64,000 bases of DNA, from assembly GCA_947471745.1 (NCBI GenBank), contig CANJKZ010001028.1, forward strand, positions 1,334,501-1,398,500, given 5' to 3'. The stretch is from Closterium sp. Naga37s-1. Lineage: Eukaryota > Streptophyta > Zygnematophyceae > Desmidiales > Closteriaceae. Under the pieces are notes generated by a model that worked only from the letters and a program-made list of their open reading frames with translations, was not told the origin of the DNA and ran no database searches. This document shows, piece by piece, positions 33,477-42,882 of the stretch. The position numbers and the translations under genes are program-made. Every line of letters starts with the position of its first letter. The first letter of the stretch is position 1.

Positions 33477-34469
33477 AGCAGCAGTAGGAGCAGTAGCAAG
33501 AGTAGCAGCAGTAGCAGCAAAAGCAGCAGCAGTAGCAGAGGTAGTAGGGCAGTGCACGGCAGGGCGGCTTGGTTAAGCGGCGCGGCTCGGCTGGGCGGCG
33601 CGGCTCGGCTGGGCGGCGCGGCTCGGCTGGGCGGCGCGGCTCGGCTGGGCTGCGCGGCGCGGCTCAGCTGGGCAGCGCGGCGCGGCTCGGCTTACCAGAG
33701 ACGGGTGCAGGGGCGGGCCGTAAATGCAGGGGCCGCGCCTGCAGGGGCCGGCAGGGGCGCGTCAGCAAGGGGCGCGTCAGCAGGGGCCGGCTGAGGCGCA
33801 TCAGCAGGGGCCGGCAGGGGCTCGTCGGCAAGGGCCAACAGGGGCACGCTAGTAGGAGCGCGTCAGTAGGGGCCGGCAGAGACGCGTCAGTAGGGGCCGG
33901 CAGAGACGCGTCAGCAGGGGCCGGCAGAGACGCGTCAGCAGGGGCCGGCAAGGGCGCGTCAGCAAGGAGCCGGCAGGGGCACTCCAGAAGGGGCCGGCAG
34001 GGGCGCGCCAGCAGGGACCGGCAGGGGCTCGCCAGCAGGGGCCGGTACGGGCGCGCCAGTAGGGGCCGGCAGGGGCTACGGCAGTTGCTGAAGGGGCCGC
34101 GAAGGCCGCAATGGGGGGGGGCCGTGAAGGGCCGCGAAGGGGCCGCAAGGGGCCGCGAAGTGCCGCGAAGGGCCTCGAAGGGGCAGCAGGGGGCCGCGAA
34201 GGGCCGTGAAGGGCTGCAAAGGGCCGCGAAGGGGCCGCGAAGGGCCAGGACAGGCCGCGAAGGGCCGCAAAGGGGGGGCCGCGAAGGGCCGCAACGGGCC
34301 GAGAAGGGCCGTAAGGGGCCTCGAAGGGCCGCAAAGGGGGGGGCCGTGAGGGGCGCGACAAGAAGGGCAGGGCACGCGGGGCGCGCCTCGGGCAGGTAAG
34401 GAAAAAAAAAGATTCGTAGTGGTGGGCCCGAAAAAAAAACCGATTCCACTAGGAACCTGCTCTATACCA
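33477..34469 (-). promoter_or_regulatory. A-4 5' leader
   Basis: Primer site TGGTATAGAGCAGG next to the LTR, GGGCCC at 34424-34429, a 12-nt self-complementary block at 34378-34389 (one G.U pair), two different minisatellites (GGGCCGCGAAGGGCCGCAA type, then GGGGCCGGCAGGGGCGCGTC type), donor-like CTGGTAAG at 33691-33698, and a third repeat of GGCGCGGCTCGGCTGG type before gag. Confidence 0.65.
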
Positions 34470-34602
34470 TGTGAGAATAATGACAGGAATGAGATGAACT
34501 AGAAAGCAGGTGGGTACAAGTAGCAAACACAAAAATGTTGTACCCTCTAAAAGCTACCCCACTACAGCCTAAACAGACTATAGCATATATATAAGTTTGA
34601 CA
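34470..34602 (-). repeat. A-4 5' LTR (133 bp), without a 3' partner
   Basis: Minus-strand ends TGTCAAACTT and TTCTCACA. Closest in sequence to the A-3 LTRs. Its 3' partner is absent. Confidence 0.9.
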
Positions 34603-36379
34603 GGCGGCCCGTCCGAGAGCAAGTGCAGTGGGTCACACGCTGACCTCCAGGGGTGAACTGGTCAACCCACGCGTCCTGGAGGTCAGCTCCACTCACCAAG
34701 TTCGTAGAGAACGAGGGGAGGTGGAGTCCTGACAGCAAGCCTGACGGGGCCGCAGGACACGGTAGAACCGTGGAGGAGTGTGCAAGGACTGGGCCCCCTG
34801 AGGGGTCAGCAAGGGAGACCGCAACAGGCCGACTGAGCGGCGTGAGCGTGGTGGTGTCTCTAAAGAAAGAGCGCGAAGCACCAGAGTCAAGTGTGAAAGT
34901 GTGCAAGGACTCAGTAGGTGCAGTACCAGAGAGAGTAGATGCACCAGCACCTGGAGTAGCAGACGCACCAGTACCTGGAGCAGCAGACGCACTAGCACCT
35001 AGAGCAGCAGCCGCAATGCCCGGGTCGGGCGGGACACTCAGGTAACAGTCACCCTCAGCACTATCAGCAAGAGCATACATGGCAGCAAGGATAGCATCAA
35101 AGTCAAGATCAGGCACATTCTGCAGAAGCAGATTATGCCAGCGAGGGAGCTCAACGGCGTCAGGAAACTGGGCACGCCAAGCGTCAGTCAAGCGACCGAA
35201 GCAGCGCTGCGTAGTGTGTGGGAGCCCACACACCTCCCCACTACGAGTGCCGGTGCGAAGAACGTAAGTGCAGGGAAATGCACCCCTAGACCTCCCACGC
35301 CCAACGTACCACTCACGAAGCTGCTGGACCGACGGGGTCTCACGGGAGCGCAGCTGCTGCTGGCGCTGGCTGCCACCAAAGCCTCCACGCTGCGCGGCTG
35401 CACCTCGACCAGTACCACCGCCACCGCCACCTCCACCACCGCTGCCGCTGCCTCCACCACCTCCGCCACCGCCGCCACTACCTCCACCGCCGCCACTGAC
35501 GCCCCCACTCCCAGGACCACCTCCACCGCCACCTCCCCCGCCTCCTCCACCTCCGCCACTGCTGCCCCCGCCGCCCCCTCCACCACCCTTGTTCCCCTTG
35601 CCCCTGCTGTTGCGGCGTCTCCCACTAGGGGCAGACGTAGCTCTGACCTCCTCAGTGCTAACGAGGTCGACAGCAGCAGCAGAAGCAACAGAGGGGAGAA
35701 GGGGGACAGGGGAACACCCCTCAAAGAAGGGGGTGCGACGGTCGCCGCAAGAAGCACCTACAGCTAAGATTATCTTCTCAGCCGCAGCAAGGCGCTCCTC
35801 TAGCAGGTCGACAGTCAGCTCGGTGGGGCAAAGGGAGAGAAAGTGATCCCTGACTGAAGCAAGGGAGTCAGGGAGGCGGGTGACTAGGTAGTAAAGGGTG
35901 ATGTACATGGGGGGGGGGTTCTTGGCACAGAACTCAGTGGGAAGGGCAGCGCGGTAGCGGGCGTCACTAGTGCGAAGGTGAGCAACTAGGTCAGTAACTG
36001 TGGCAAAGGCGGCAAGGTCAGGGAAAAGGTACGGTAGCATGAGGCGGCTGAGGTCAGCAGAGGCAGGGGAGGAGTAGTGTGCAACTACAGCGTCGTACAA
36101 AGACTGAGCAGTCTTGTACTGGCCAAAATGCACGCGCTCAGCAAGCGGCAGGTGACTACGAACAGCAAGACGAGCAACGGCGTCAGGAGTGATCCACTGT
36201 GAGCGAACTGTACTGTCAGCAGTGGCAGCAGGTGCAGTGGAAACGCCGGACGTGTGATCGAAAAGGGATACCCCATCCCTAGAATCACACTGAAGAAAAA
36301 GCTGTAGGTCATCAACCCACACGTCGAAGTCAACTGCACGTCCCTCAGCATCAAAGGTGAGAACGGTAGGGCTAGCCAT
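34603..36379 (-). pseudogene. A-3 gag and protease segment, interrupted by A-4
   Basis: Starts MASPTVLTFDAEGR at 36379. Gag domain, Gly-rich linker (35390-35600), stretched zinc knuckle, protease LDSGASRSFFRD (near 34880). The frame is open to the A-4 insertion after HCTCSRTGR. It is very close to A-4 gag, differing by substitutions and by loss of two codons near 35110. Confidence 0.88.
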
Positions 36380-37295
36380 AGCAGCAGCAGGAGCAGTAGC
36401 AAGAGTAGCAGCAGTAGTAGCAGCGCAACTCGGCAGGGCGGGGCAGCGCGGGTGCAGCAGCAAGCAGGTGTGGCGGTGCACTTACCAGTGGCGGACGAGG
36501 TGGGCCGCTACTGGTGGGGCTGGGCCGGGGCGCGTCAGGCAGGGTGGCTGCAGGCTCGTCAGCGGCAGCAGGGCCGCTGCGGTTGCAGCTGCTGCTGCAG
36601 TAGGGACGGCGACGGCAGCTGCTGCAGGGGTGGCGACGAGGCAGGGGCTACGTCGCGGGCAGGGACGACGCCGCGGGCAGGGGCGACGCCGCGGGCAGGG
36701 GCGACGCCGCGGACAGGGGCGACGCCGAGGGCAGGGGCGACGCCGCGGGCAGGGGCGACGCCGCGGGAAGGGGCGACGCCGCGGGCAGGGGGGCGACGCC
36801 GCGAGCAGGGGCGACGCCGCGCGGGCAGGGGCGACGTCACGGGCAGGGGCGACGTCGCAGGCAGGGGCGACTCCGCGAGCAGGGGCGACGGGGCGGGGCC
36901 GCGACCGGTGATGGGACGGGGCCGCTGCGGGCGACGAGGCGGGGCCGAGAAGGGGCCGCGAAGGGGCCGATAAGGGGCCGTGAAGGGGCCGATAAGGGGC
37001 CGCGAAGGGGCCGCTGAGGGGCCGCGAAGGGGCCGATAAAGGGCCGCGAAGGGGCCACGAGGGGGCCGCTAAGGGGCCGCGAAGGGGCCACTAAGGGGGC
37101 CGCGAGGGGGCCGCTAGGGGGCCGCGAAGGGGCCGCTAAGGGGCCGCGAGGGGGCCGGGCAGGCCGCTAAGGGGCCGCGAAAGCTTAGGGCAGGTCAGAG
37201 CGCGAAGCGCGCTTCGGGCAGGTTAGGAAAAAAAAAATTAACGTGGTGGGCCCTTTAGGAAGAAACGGTCCCACTAGTGAACCCGCTCTATAGCA
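36380..37295 (-). promoter_or_regulatory. A-3 5' leader
   Basis: Primer site reads TGCTATAGAGCGGG (one mismatch from the TGGTATAGAGC of sisters), GGGCCC 37248-37253, perfect palindrome GAAGCGCGCTTC 37204-37215, then tandem GGGGCCGCGAAGGGGCCGAT-like and AGGGGCGACGCCGCGGGC-like units, and donor-like CTGGTAAGTG overlapping 36479-36488, about 102 nt before gag. Confidence 0.65.
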
Positions 37296-37427
37296 TGTGA
37301 GAATAAACGAGAGGAAATGAAAATGAACTAGAAAGCAAGTGGGTACATATGGGAAACCTAAAAGTGTTGTACCCTGTAAGAACTACCCCACTACAGCCTA
37401 AACAGACTATAGAATGTACGTTTGACA
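37296..37427 (-). repeat. A-3 5' LTR (132 bp)
   Basis: Pairs with 20839-20970; flanked on the right by the TAAAC target duplication at 37428-37432. Confidence 0.92.
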
Positions 37428-38308
37428 TAAACGTGATGACGTATTTCTCGCCATTGAAGCCCTCCGCAGGTAAGTTTAGAATATCGCTGTAAATTTTTTC
37501 CATCAAGCGATAATCCTCAGCACCAGGAAAATGAGACGGGTATGGTTCGTGTGGTAGATTTGCTGCTGGGCAGATTAAGCAGGGTGACGGACAATTGACC
37601 GGTTTCATTTCGAGGCCGCCAGGTAAGAGAAGAGAATTCTTGTCGAGACAGTTGCTTTGATTGTGTTGTTGAGCGTAGACTGCGACGGATGACCAAGACG
37701 CTTATGCCATGTGTCTGCAGTAGCTTTGTGTCCCTGTGCGAGCAGATAATAATCGGCGTTAGCGAAGAAAGACAACAGCAGCCGATGACCGTCAGCGCGA
37801 ACATGATCTGTGACAGGCGGGATGAACCTGGTAAGGTTAGGTGGTGGATTTTTTATGTCAACGTCGATGTATTCGCCAGGTGAAAGAGCTAACTCCCCGC
37901 TTTCTTGATCTGATGCTGCAGGTTTAGGCTCAACGCCGACAAGTCGTCCGGAGTCGAGGACTTCCATGTCAGCGACACGCTGCTCTGCTTCAGTGAGAAG
38001 ATGTCGATCACGATCAGCAGGTGTTTCTCCCCAAGTGGTCTCATCAGGTTCCTGTGCCCCCCAAGCGCCTTCACCCGTGGGCATATTCGTCGTATCTCCC
38101 CAACCACCAACTTGAGCAAGATAGTCGCGGGAGTTCTGAACTTCATTCAGGCCTTGATTGTCGAAGGTCAGCATGACAGCGGCAGTCGTGGTTGAAGACG
38201 TGGGTACAACTCCCTCACGAGGAACGGTATCATCGGTGTAATCAATGTCATCACGATGTTCCCATGGGCCGAGTGAGAGAATATTTTTGGAGTCGGCAGT
38301 GGTGCGCT
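37428..38308 (-). pseudogene. Family-B protease-integrase fragment
   Basis: Continues in frame from 40621 across the TRIM array, reading DDIDYTDDTVPREGVVP. Then comes an acidic linker, and the pre-integrase zinc region with WHKRLGHPS followed by CPSPCLIC. A one-base shift lies near 37650. It ends GEKYVITF at the A-3 insertion and continues in the integrase core at 20838. Confidence 0.82.
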
Positions 38309-38552
38309 TGTCAGAACTTATATTTGTAACTGCCTGTAGCTGTAGTTAGTGTAGTTATTATAAACTTTGTTTGGTGGTGCACCTTATTTGTTTCCTTTGC
38401 TATATGTTCTTCGAAACCTATAGTGAAACCATCCTTTCCAACTTTCTCGACTCTCACCCTAGGCACAAACTACTCGACATCCTAGTTGGGGCCTAGGCTC
38501 CTAAGCCTAGGCCCTAGTTAAACTTGATCATTCCACGTTTCAGTTTTTATCA
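38309..38552 (+). repeat. TRIM-like LTR 1 (244 bp)
   Basis: TGTCAGAACTTAT...TTTTTATCA termini. It carries an 11-bp perfect inverted repeat (38489-38514) with a 4-nt loop CCTA. The same hairpin recurs at 39523-39548 and 40557-40582. Confidence 0.9.
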
Positions 38553-38689
38553 TGCTATCAGAGCGAGTTACGTCCTGGCCTGTGGGCCCGCCTCATGCTT
38601 CCGCTGCTACGTTTTTCCGGTCGCGCGCCTAGGGCGCGTGGTGATTTTCTATTGTCCCGCCCCCGGTTGGCGAGTGACTCCTACTCTGC

Positions 38690-38841
38690 CCGTCGCGCGC
38701 CCCGTGGCACGCGACGGTGCCCTAAACCTGCCCGTCGTGCGCCCCGTGGCACGCGACGGTGCCCTGCTCGTCGTGCGCCCCGAGGCACACGACGGTGCCC
38801 TTACCTTAAACTCACCTGTCGTGCGCCCCGTGGCACGCGAC
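38690..38841 (+). repeat. Four tandem hairpin units in TRIM internal region (copy 1)
   Basis: Four units of the form GTCGYGCGCC-CCGW-GGCACRCGAC start at 38692, 38734, 38770 and 38818. Each folds to a 10-12-bp stem with one conserved C.A mismatch. At the fifth pair the units have C-G, U.G, U-A and U.G, so pairing is kept while bases change. The same array recurs at 39724-39875. Confidence 0.7.
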
Positions 38842-39342
38842 GCTCCTCTCCGCACCTGCTCTCACTGCAGCCGCCCCTGACCTACCTGCGCCGACACATT
38901 GTAGCCGCTCTGCGGCTTTCTTCCCGCCCACCCCCTCCTCCTTTGTCTCCCTGCAGCCGTAGGGGGGAGGGTATGGGGGTGGCGGGTGTTGGAGCGTTGG
39001 GTCGTATCCTTCCCTTCCCCTCCTCCTCCTTTCGTTCCCACTGCTGCAGCTGCCGCTGGGGGGGAGGGTGTGAGGGTGTGGGGGAGACGGGGGAGTGGCA
39101 CCGGGGTGGCGGGTGTGAGGCAACCAGCAGCCGTCCCTCCACCTCTCCTCTCTTCCCCCCCCCTCTCTGCTGCTCCTGCAGCAGTGTGGGGGAAGGGAAG
39201 GAGGAGGGTGAGGAGATGGAGGGGGTGACCAGCTAGTGTTAGCCCGCCTGCAGTACCTGCTGTTGCTTGTTTATTATTTTGCATGTGTACCCCTGCAGGT
39301 TGTATTCTGCACAAACTCCTGATGCAGGCAGTTATGGGGGAG

Positions 39343-39586
39343 TGTCAGAACTTATATTTGTAACTGCCTGTAGCTGTAGTTAGTGTAGTTATTATAAACT
39401 TTGTTTGGTGGTGCACCTTATTTGTTTCCTTTGCTATATGTTCTTCGAAACCTATAGTGAAACCATCCTTTCCAACTTTCTCGACTCTCACCCTAGGCAC
39501 AAACTACTCGACATCCTAGTTGGGGCCTAGGCTCCTAAGCCTAGGCCCTAGTTAAACTTGATCATTCCACGTTTCAGTTTTTATCA
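39343..39586 (+). repeat. TRIM-like LTR 2 (244 bp)
   Basis: Same termini and hairpin as LTR 1; shared by both internal units. Confidence 0.9.
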
Positions 39587-39723
39587 TGGTATCAGAGCGA
39601 GTTACGTCCTGGCCTGTGGGCCCGCCTCATGCTTCCGCTGCTACGTTTTTCCGGTCGCGCGCCTAGGGCGCGTGGTGATTTTCTATTGTCCCGCCCCCGG
39701 TTGGCGAGTGACTCCTACTCTGC

Positions 39724-39875
39724 CCGTCGCGCGCCCCGTGGCACGCGACGGTGCCCTAAACCTGCCCGTCGTGCGCCCCGTGGCACGCGACGGTGCCCTG
39801 CTCGTCGTGCGCCCCGAGGCACACGACGGTGCCCTTACCTTAAACTTACCTGTCGTGCGCCCCGTGGCACGCGAC
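39724..39875 (+). repeat. Four tandem hairpin units in TRIM internal region (copy 2)
   Basis: Exact-offset (+1034) repeat of the array at 38690-38841, part of the second internal unit. Confidence 0.7.
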
Positions 39876-40376
39876 GCTCCTCTCCGCACCTGCTCTCACT
39901 GCAGCCGCCCCTGACCTACCTGCGCCGACACATTGTAGCCGCTCTGCGGCTTTCTTCCCGCCCACCCCCTCCTCCTTTGTCTCCCTGCAGCCGTGGGGGG
40001 GAGGGTATGGGGGTGGCGGGTGTTGGAGCGTTGGGTCGTATCCTTCCCTTCCCCTCCTCCTCCTTTCGTTCCCACTGCTGCAGCTGCCGCTGGGGGGGAG
40101 GGTGTGAGGGTGTGGGGGAGACGGGGGAGTGGCACCGGGGTGGCGGGTGTGAGGCAACCAGCAGCCGTCCCTCCACCTCTCCTCTCTTCCCCCCCCCTCT
40201 CTGCTGCTCCTGCAGCAGTGTGGGGGAAGGGAAGGAGGAGGGTGAGGAGATGGAGGGGGTGACCAGCTAGTGTTAGCCCGCCTGCAGTACCTGCTGTTGC
40301 TTGTTTATTATTTTGCATGTGTACCCCTGCAGGTTGTATTCTGCACAAACTCCTGATGCAGGCAGTTATGGGGGAG

Positions 40377-40620
40377 TGTCAGAACTTATATTTGTAACTG
40401 CCTGTAGCTGTAGTTAGTGTAGTTATTATAAACTTTGTTTGGTGGTGCACCTTATTTGTTTCCTTTGCTATATGTTCTTCGAAACCTATAGTGAAACCAT
40501 CCTTTCCAACTTTCTCGACTCTCACCCTAGGCACAAACTACTCGACATCCTAGTTGGGGCCTAGGCTCCTAAGCCTAGGCCCTAGTTAAACTTGATCATT
40601 CCACGTTTCAGTTTTTATCA
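40377..40620 (+). repeat. TRIM-like LTR 3 (244 bp)
   Basis: Same sequence as LTR 1 and LTR 2; its right edge abuts the GCGCT target duplication at 40621. Confidence 0.9.
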
Positions 40621-42535
40621 GCGCTCAGGTACGAAGTTGAGGACGAATACACCATTATGTTCGATTGCCGTGCCGAGTTTCCTGTCTCCATATTTCAAAG
40701 TAAATTTTCCAGGTTCGCCAAGAAGAGTAATCCCATTCTGCATAAGCTGTGCAAATGACATCAGATTGAAGCCAAGTCGAGGAAAGAGAAGTACATCGTT
40801 AAGGTGAAGACTGAAATCTTCTTCAACGGAATCAAGAATGATGTTACCCATCCAGTGTGCTGTAAGACGTTGATTGTTGGCGACGGTGACAACGCATGAG
40901 TTCTGAAGACGACGCTGATTGATGACGAAACGGTTTTCTAAAGAACACATATGCTGGCTGCAACAACTGTCGAGATACCAAGTGTTGGGACCTTCCAAGG
41001 TATGTGCAAGGTTGGCGTAGACCTCGGGTGGTATGGGCGTATTGAGATCATCGTTGAAGTTATTGTGAACACGTTCTTCAGCGTCAGGATCGTAGACGGT
41101 TGAAACTGTCGTCATACAATTAATAACTTCTTTCGCTTGTGTCTTGACAGGTGTAGCAGGTGGCTTCGCAGAGTTCGGCTTCGCACTGTTCGGCTTCTCA
41201 GCTTCCGGCTTCTCAGCGTCACCTGAAGAATCTTTGGTGTGTTTCGATGCAGACCGCTTCCAAGATGGTTTATCCTTCGACCAGCAGGTATCGATAGTAT
41301 GACCTGCTTTACGGCAAAAGGAACAAACGGGCTTGTGACGTGGAGTATAATAAAAACTGACTGTGTTATTAACCGTTTTTCCCTCCTCGAGCGTTGTGTA
41401 GGTCCATATCCTGCTGCTCGGCGATGAGAGCGGCACAGAGTGCCCCCTCAGACAACGTTGCTTGCATCCGAAGAATAGAGCGACACTGCCGCCATTCTGG
41501 TCCAAGACCTACGAGTAGCACCGTGTGAAACATAGCGTCGGGGAAGTATCCTCCACACTTCTGAAGCTGGTCGCACAGATTTCGAGCGCGGTTGATATAC
41601 TGCGTCACCTTCTCGCCGTTTATCATCTGTATATTTGACAGCTGTGTTAAGATTTTACTCTGGTTGATAGTGTCCTTTGCCATGTAAACCCCTTGCAGGT
41701 ATAACCAAGCTGCTTCAGCAGGAGCGGTACTGGTACGAAAAGGACGAATACCAAGCTGTTCAGTCGGTGTCATATTACGAACGAGAACTGTGTATGCAGT
41801 CAGCGACGCCGATCGAAAAGTGGCTTGTTGAAGTGGTGAGCCGTGAGATGGAAAGGGTGCTGTACCGTCGAACAATTGCCAGAAACCCGCAGTTTGAACA
41901 AGAAGCTCGAATTTGAAACTCCAGGTATAAAAGTCTTGACTGTTAAATGGCATTGTCGTTTTAATCTTTGTTGGATTTGCAGTAGCAGGAAGATAGTTTC
42001 CGGTGCCGTCAGCTGACTGTAACTGATAAAGTGATGGCATCTGTGATCCTTGTGATGCTTGTTGTCCTTGTCCAACAGGAACAAAGGAGAAGGAGTTGTT
42101 TGACCCGTCGCTCCCTTGTGGCATCTGTCCATGCTGATAACTGGAGCCATAAAGACTCATAGGAGTTGGAAACATCTGGTTAAGTGACAAGACGTCAGCA
42201 TTGACACGCTGTTGAAGTTTTGTTGGCTGGTAAGCCCCTTGATATTGATATGGTCCAGTTGGTACGAAACTAGACTGTTGTCCTGGTTGATTAGTAGAAC
42301 CAGTTACTGCAGCTGCAGCTGTTGTGGCTGCTGATGCCGCTGTTGCTGCGGCTGGTGCCGATGATGCCGCTGCTGCGGTTGTGTGTACGGATTGATTGCT
42401 CAGTGGCATGCCGTACATTGGTTGTTGCTGATATTGTTGTTGCTGCAGATGAGAATTGTCAGCAGTTGGAGACCCTGTTGGGCGTGATGGACTCGTAACA
42501 GAAGAGCCGTTGTTGGATCGTGGAGAGCCAGACAT
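40621..42535 (-). pseudogene. Family-B gag and protease
   Basis: Starts MSGSPRSNNGSS at 42535. A Gln/Ala-rich N terminus is followed by a gag domain (FNSQDFYTWSFKFELLV, NGEKVTQYINRARNLCDQL). An A5 run at about 41375 shifts the frame by one. Then come a classical CX2CX4HX4C zinc knuckle (CSFCRKAGHTIDTC) and a protease-like stretch YLDSCCSQHM, where copia proteases have DSG, so the active-site Gly is Cys here. It ends VFVLNFVPER at the TRIM insertion. The gag is a different lineage from family A. Confidence 0.85.
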
Positions 42536-42590
42536 AGTTGCAGAGTATGTAATTGGAAGCTTGTAGAATCCTAAGACGCTCGCAATACCA

Positions 42591-42882
42591 TGTTAGAATT
42601 TGAAGTGATTGAGTAGGATCGTATACTTAGGATGATAGCTTCCTGTTGTAGCGGAAGTCTTTGTATGAGTTAAAACAGTGTAGGAGGTTTTTGTATGGAC
42701 TAATGTAAGCCCATGTAGTGATATGTTTCAGGATCAATGTCTTTGAAATCAGATATATTATAAAATGACAAACATACATAATATATAGCTAGAGTAAAGT
42801 ACCTACTCGCATACTGTACTATGCTATTAACGCTATTCCTGTTCTGAAACGGTACGTGACTATTCGCGAGGCCTATAGCTAC
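42591..42882 (-). repeat. Family-B 5' LTR, truncated
   Basis: Collinear with 5872-6165 of the 3' LTR. The U3 portion is missing because A-6 begins at 42883. The primer site TGGTATTGCGAGCG lies at 42577-42590. Confidence 0.88.

Larger units (their letters stand above)
31750..34602 (-). mobile_element. Family-A copia element A-4, 5' half; 3' half merged with A-3
   Basis: Its 5' LTR 34470-34602 is inserted in A-3 gag-pol after HCTCSRTGR (target bases GGCGG at 34603). Its gag-pol runs to 31755, where A-5 is inserted, and resumes at 25387. No A-4 3' LTR exists between 25387 and the A-3 3' LTR, and A-3 sequence is not repeated, so A-4 and A-3 have recombined in their shared pol. Confidence 0.85.
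20839..37427 (-). mobile_element. Family-A copia element A-3, complete ends, containing A-4 and A-5
   Basis: LTRs are 20839-20970 (3') and 37296-37427 (5'), each 132 bp, with about five differences between them. The 5-bp target duplication TAAAC flanks both ends (20834-20838 and 37428-37432). It sits in the integrase of family B. Its gag (36379-34603) is interrupted by A-4. The downstream pol (20971-25387) is a mosaic of A-4 and A-3, because no A-4 3' LTR remains. Confidence 0.92.
38309..40620 (+). mobile_element. Tandem TRIM-like element: LTR-internal-LTR-internal-LTR
   Basis: Three 244-bp LTRs (38309-38552, 39343-39586, 40377-40620) separate two 790-bp internal regions that differ at only about three positions. 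The target duplication GCGCT lies at 38304-38308 and 40621-40625. A primer site TGGTATCAGAGCG follows LTR 2 (TGCTATCAGAGCG after LTR 1), and a purine tract ATGGGGGAG precedes LTRs 2 and 3. There is no credible protein. This is the structure expected of a small non-autonomous LTR element duplicated by recombination between LTRs or inserted as a tandem. Removing it restores the family-B frame. Confidence 0.9.
5872..42882 (-). mobile_element. Family-B Ty1/copia element, old, split into four coding pieces by nested insertions
   Basis: A minus-strand copia element. Its 3' LTR is 5872-6306 and the retained part of its 5' LTR is 42591-42882. Between them lie gag/protease (40621-42535), protease/integrase (37428-38308), integrase/RT (18860-20838) and RNase H (6307-6766), in the canonical copia order PR-IN-RT-RH. 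The pieces join into one frame across the TRIM array and across A-3, which shows B was there first. It contains the remains of A-1 and A-2, A-3 with A-4 and A-5, and the TRIM tandem. The 5' LTR is broken at 42882 by A-6. The primer site beside the 5' LTR reads TGGTATTGCGAGCG on the minus strand. Confidence 0.88.

Noticed and set aside
33569-34399. 276-codon Arg/Gly-rich frame over the A-4 leader
   Set aside because: Same reason: tandem GGGGCCGGCAGG-type repeats with no stop in any frame.
38524-39236. Plus-strand frames of about 118 and 213 codons in the TRIM internal region, repeated at +1034
   Set aside because: They cross the hairpin array and GC-rich low-complexity sequence, have no recognisable domain and start beside the primer site; judged non-coding.
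41369-41385. Programmed frameshift at the A5 run between family-B gag and pol
   Set aside because: The shift needed is +1 without a clear slippery or pause context, and a one-base homopolymer insertion in a decayed copy explains it.
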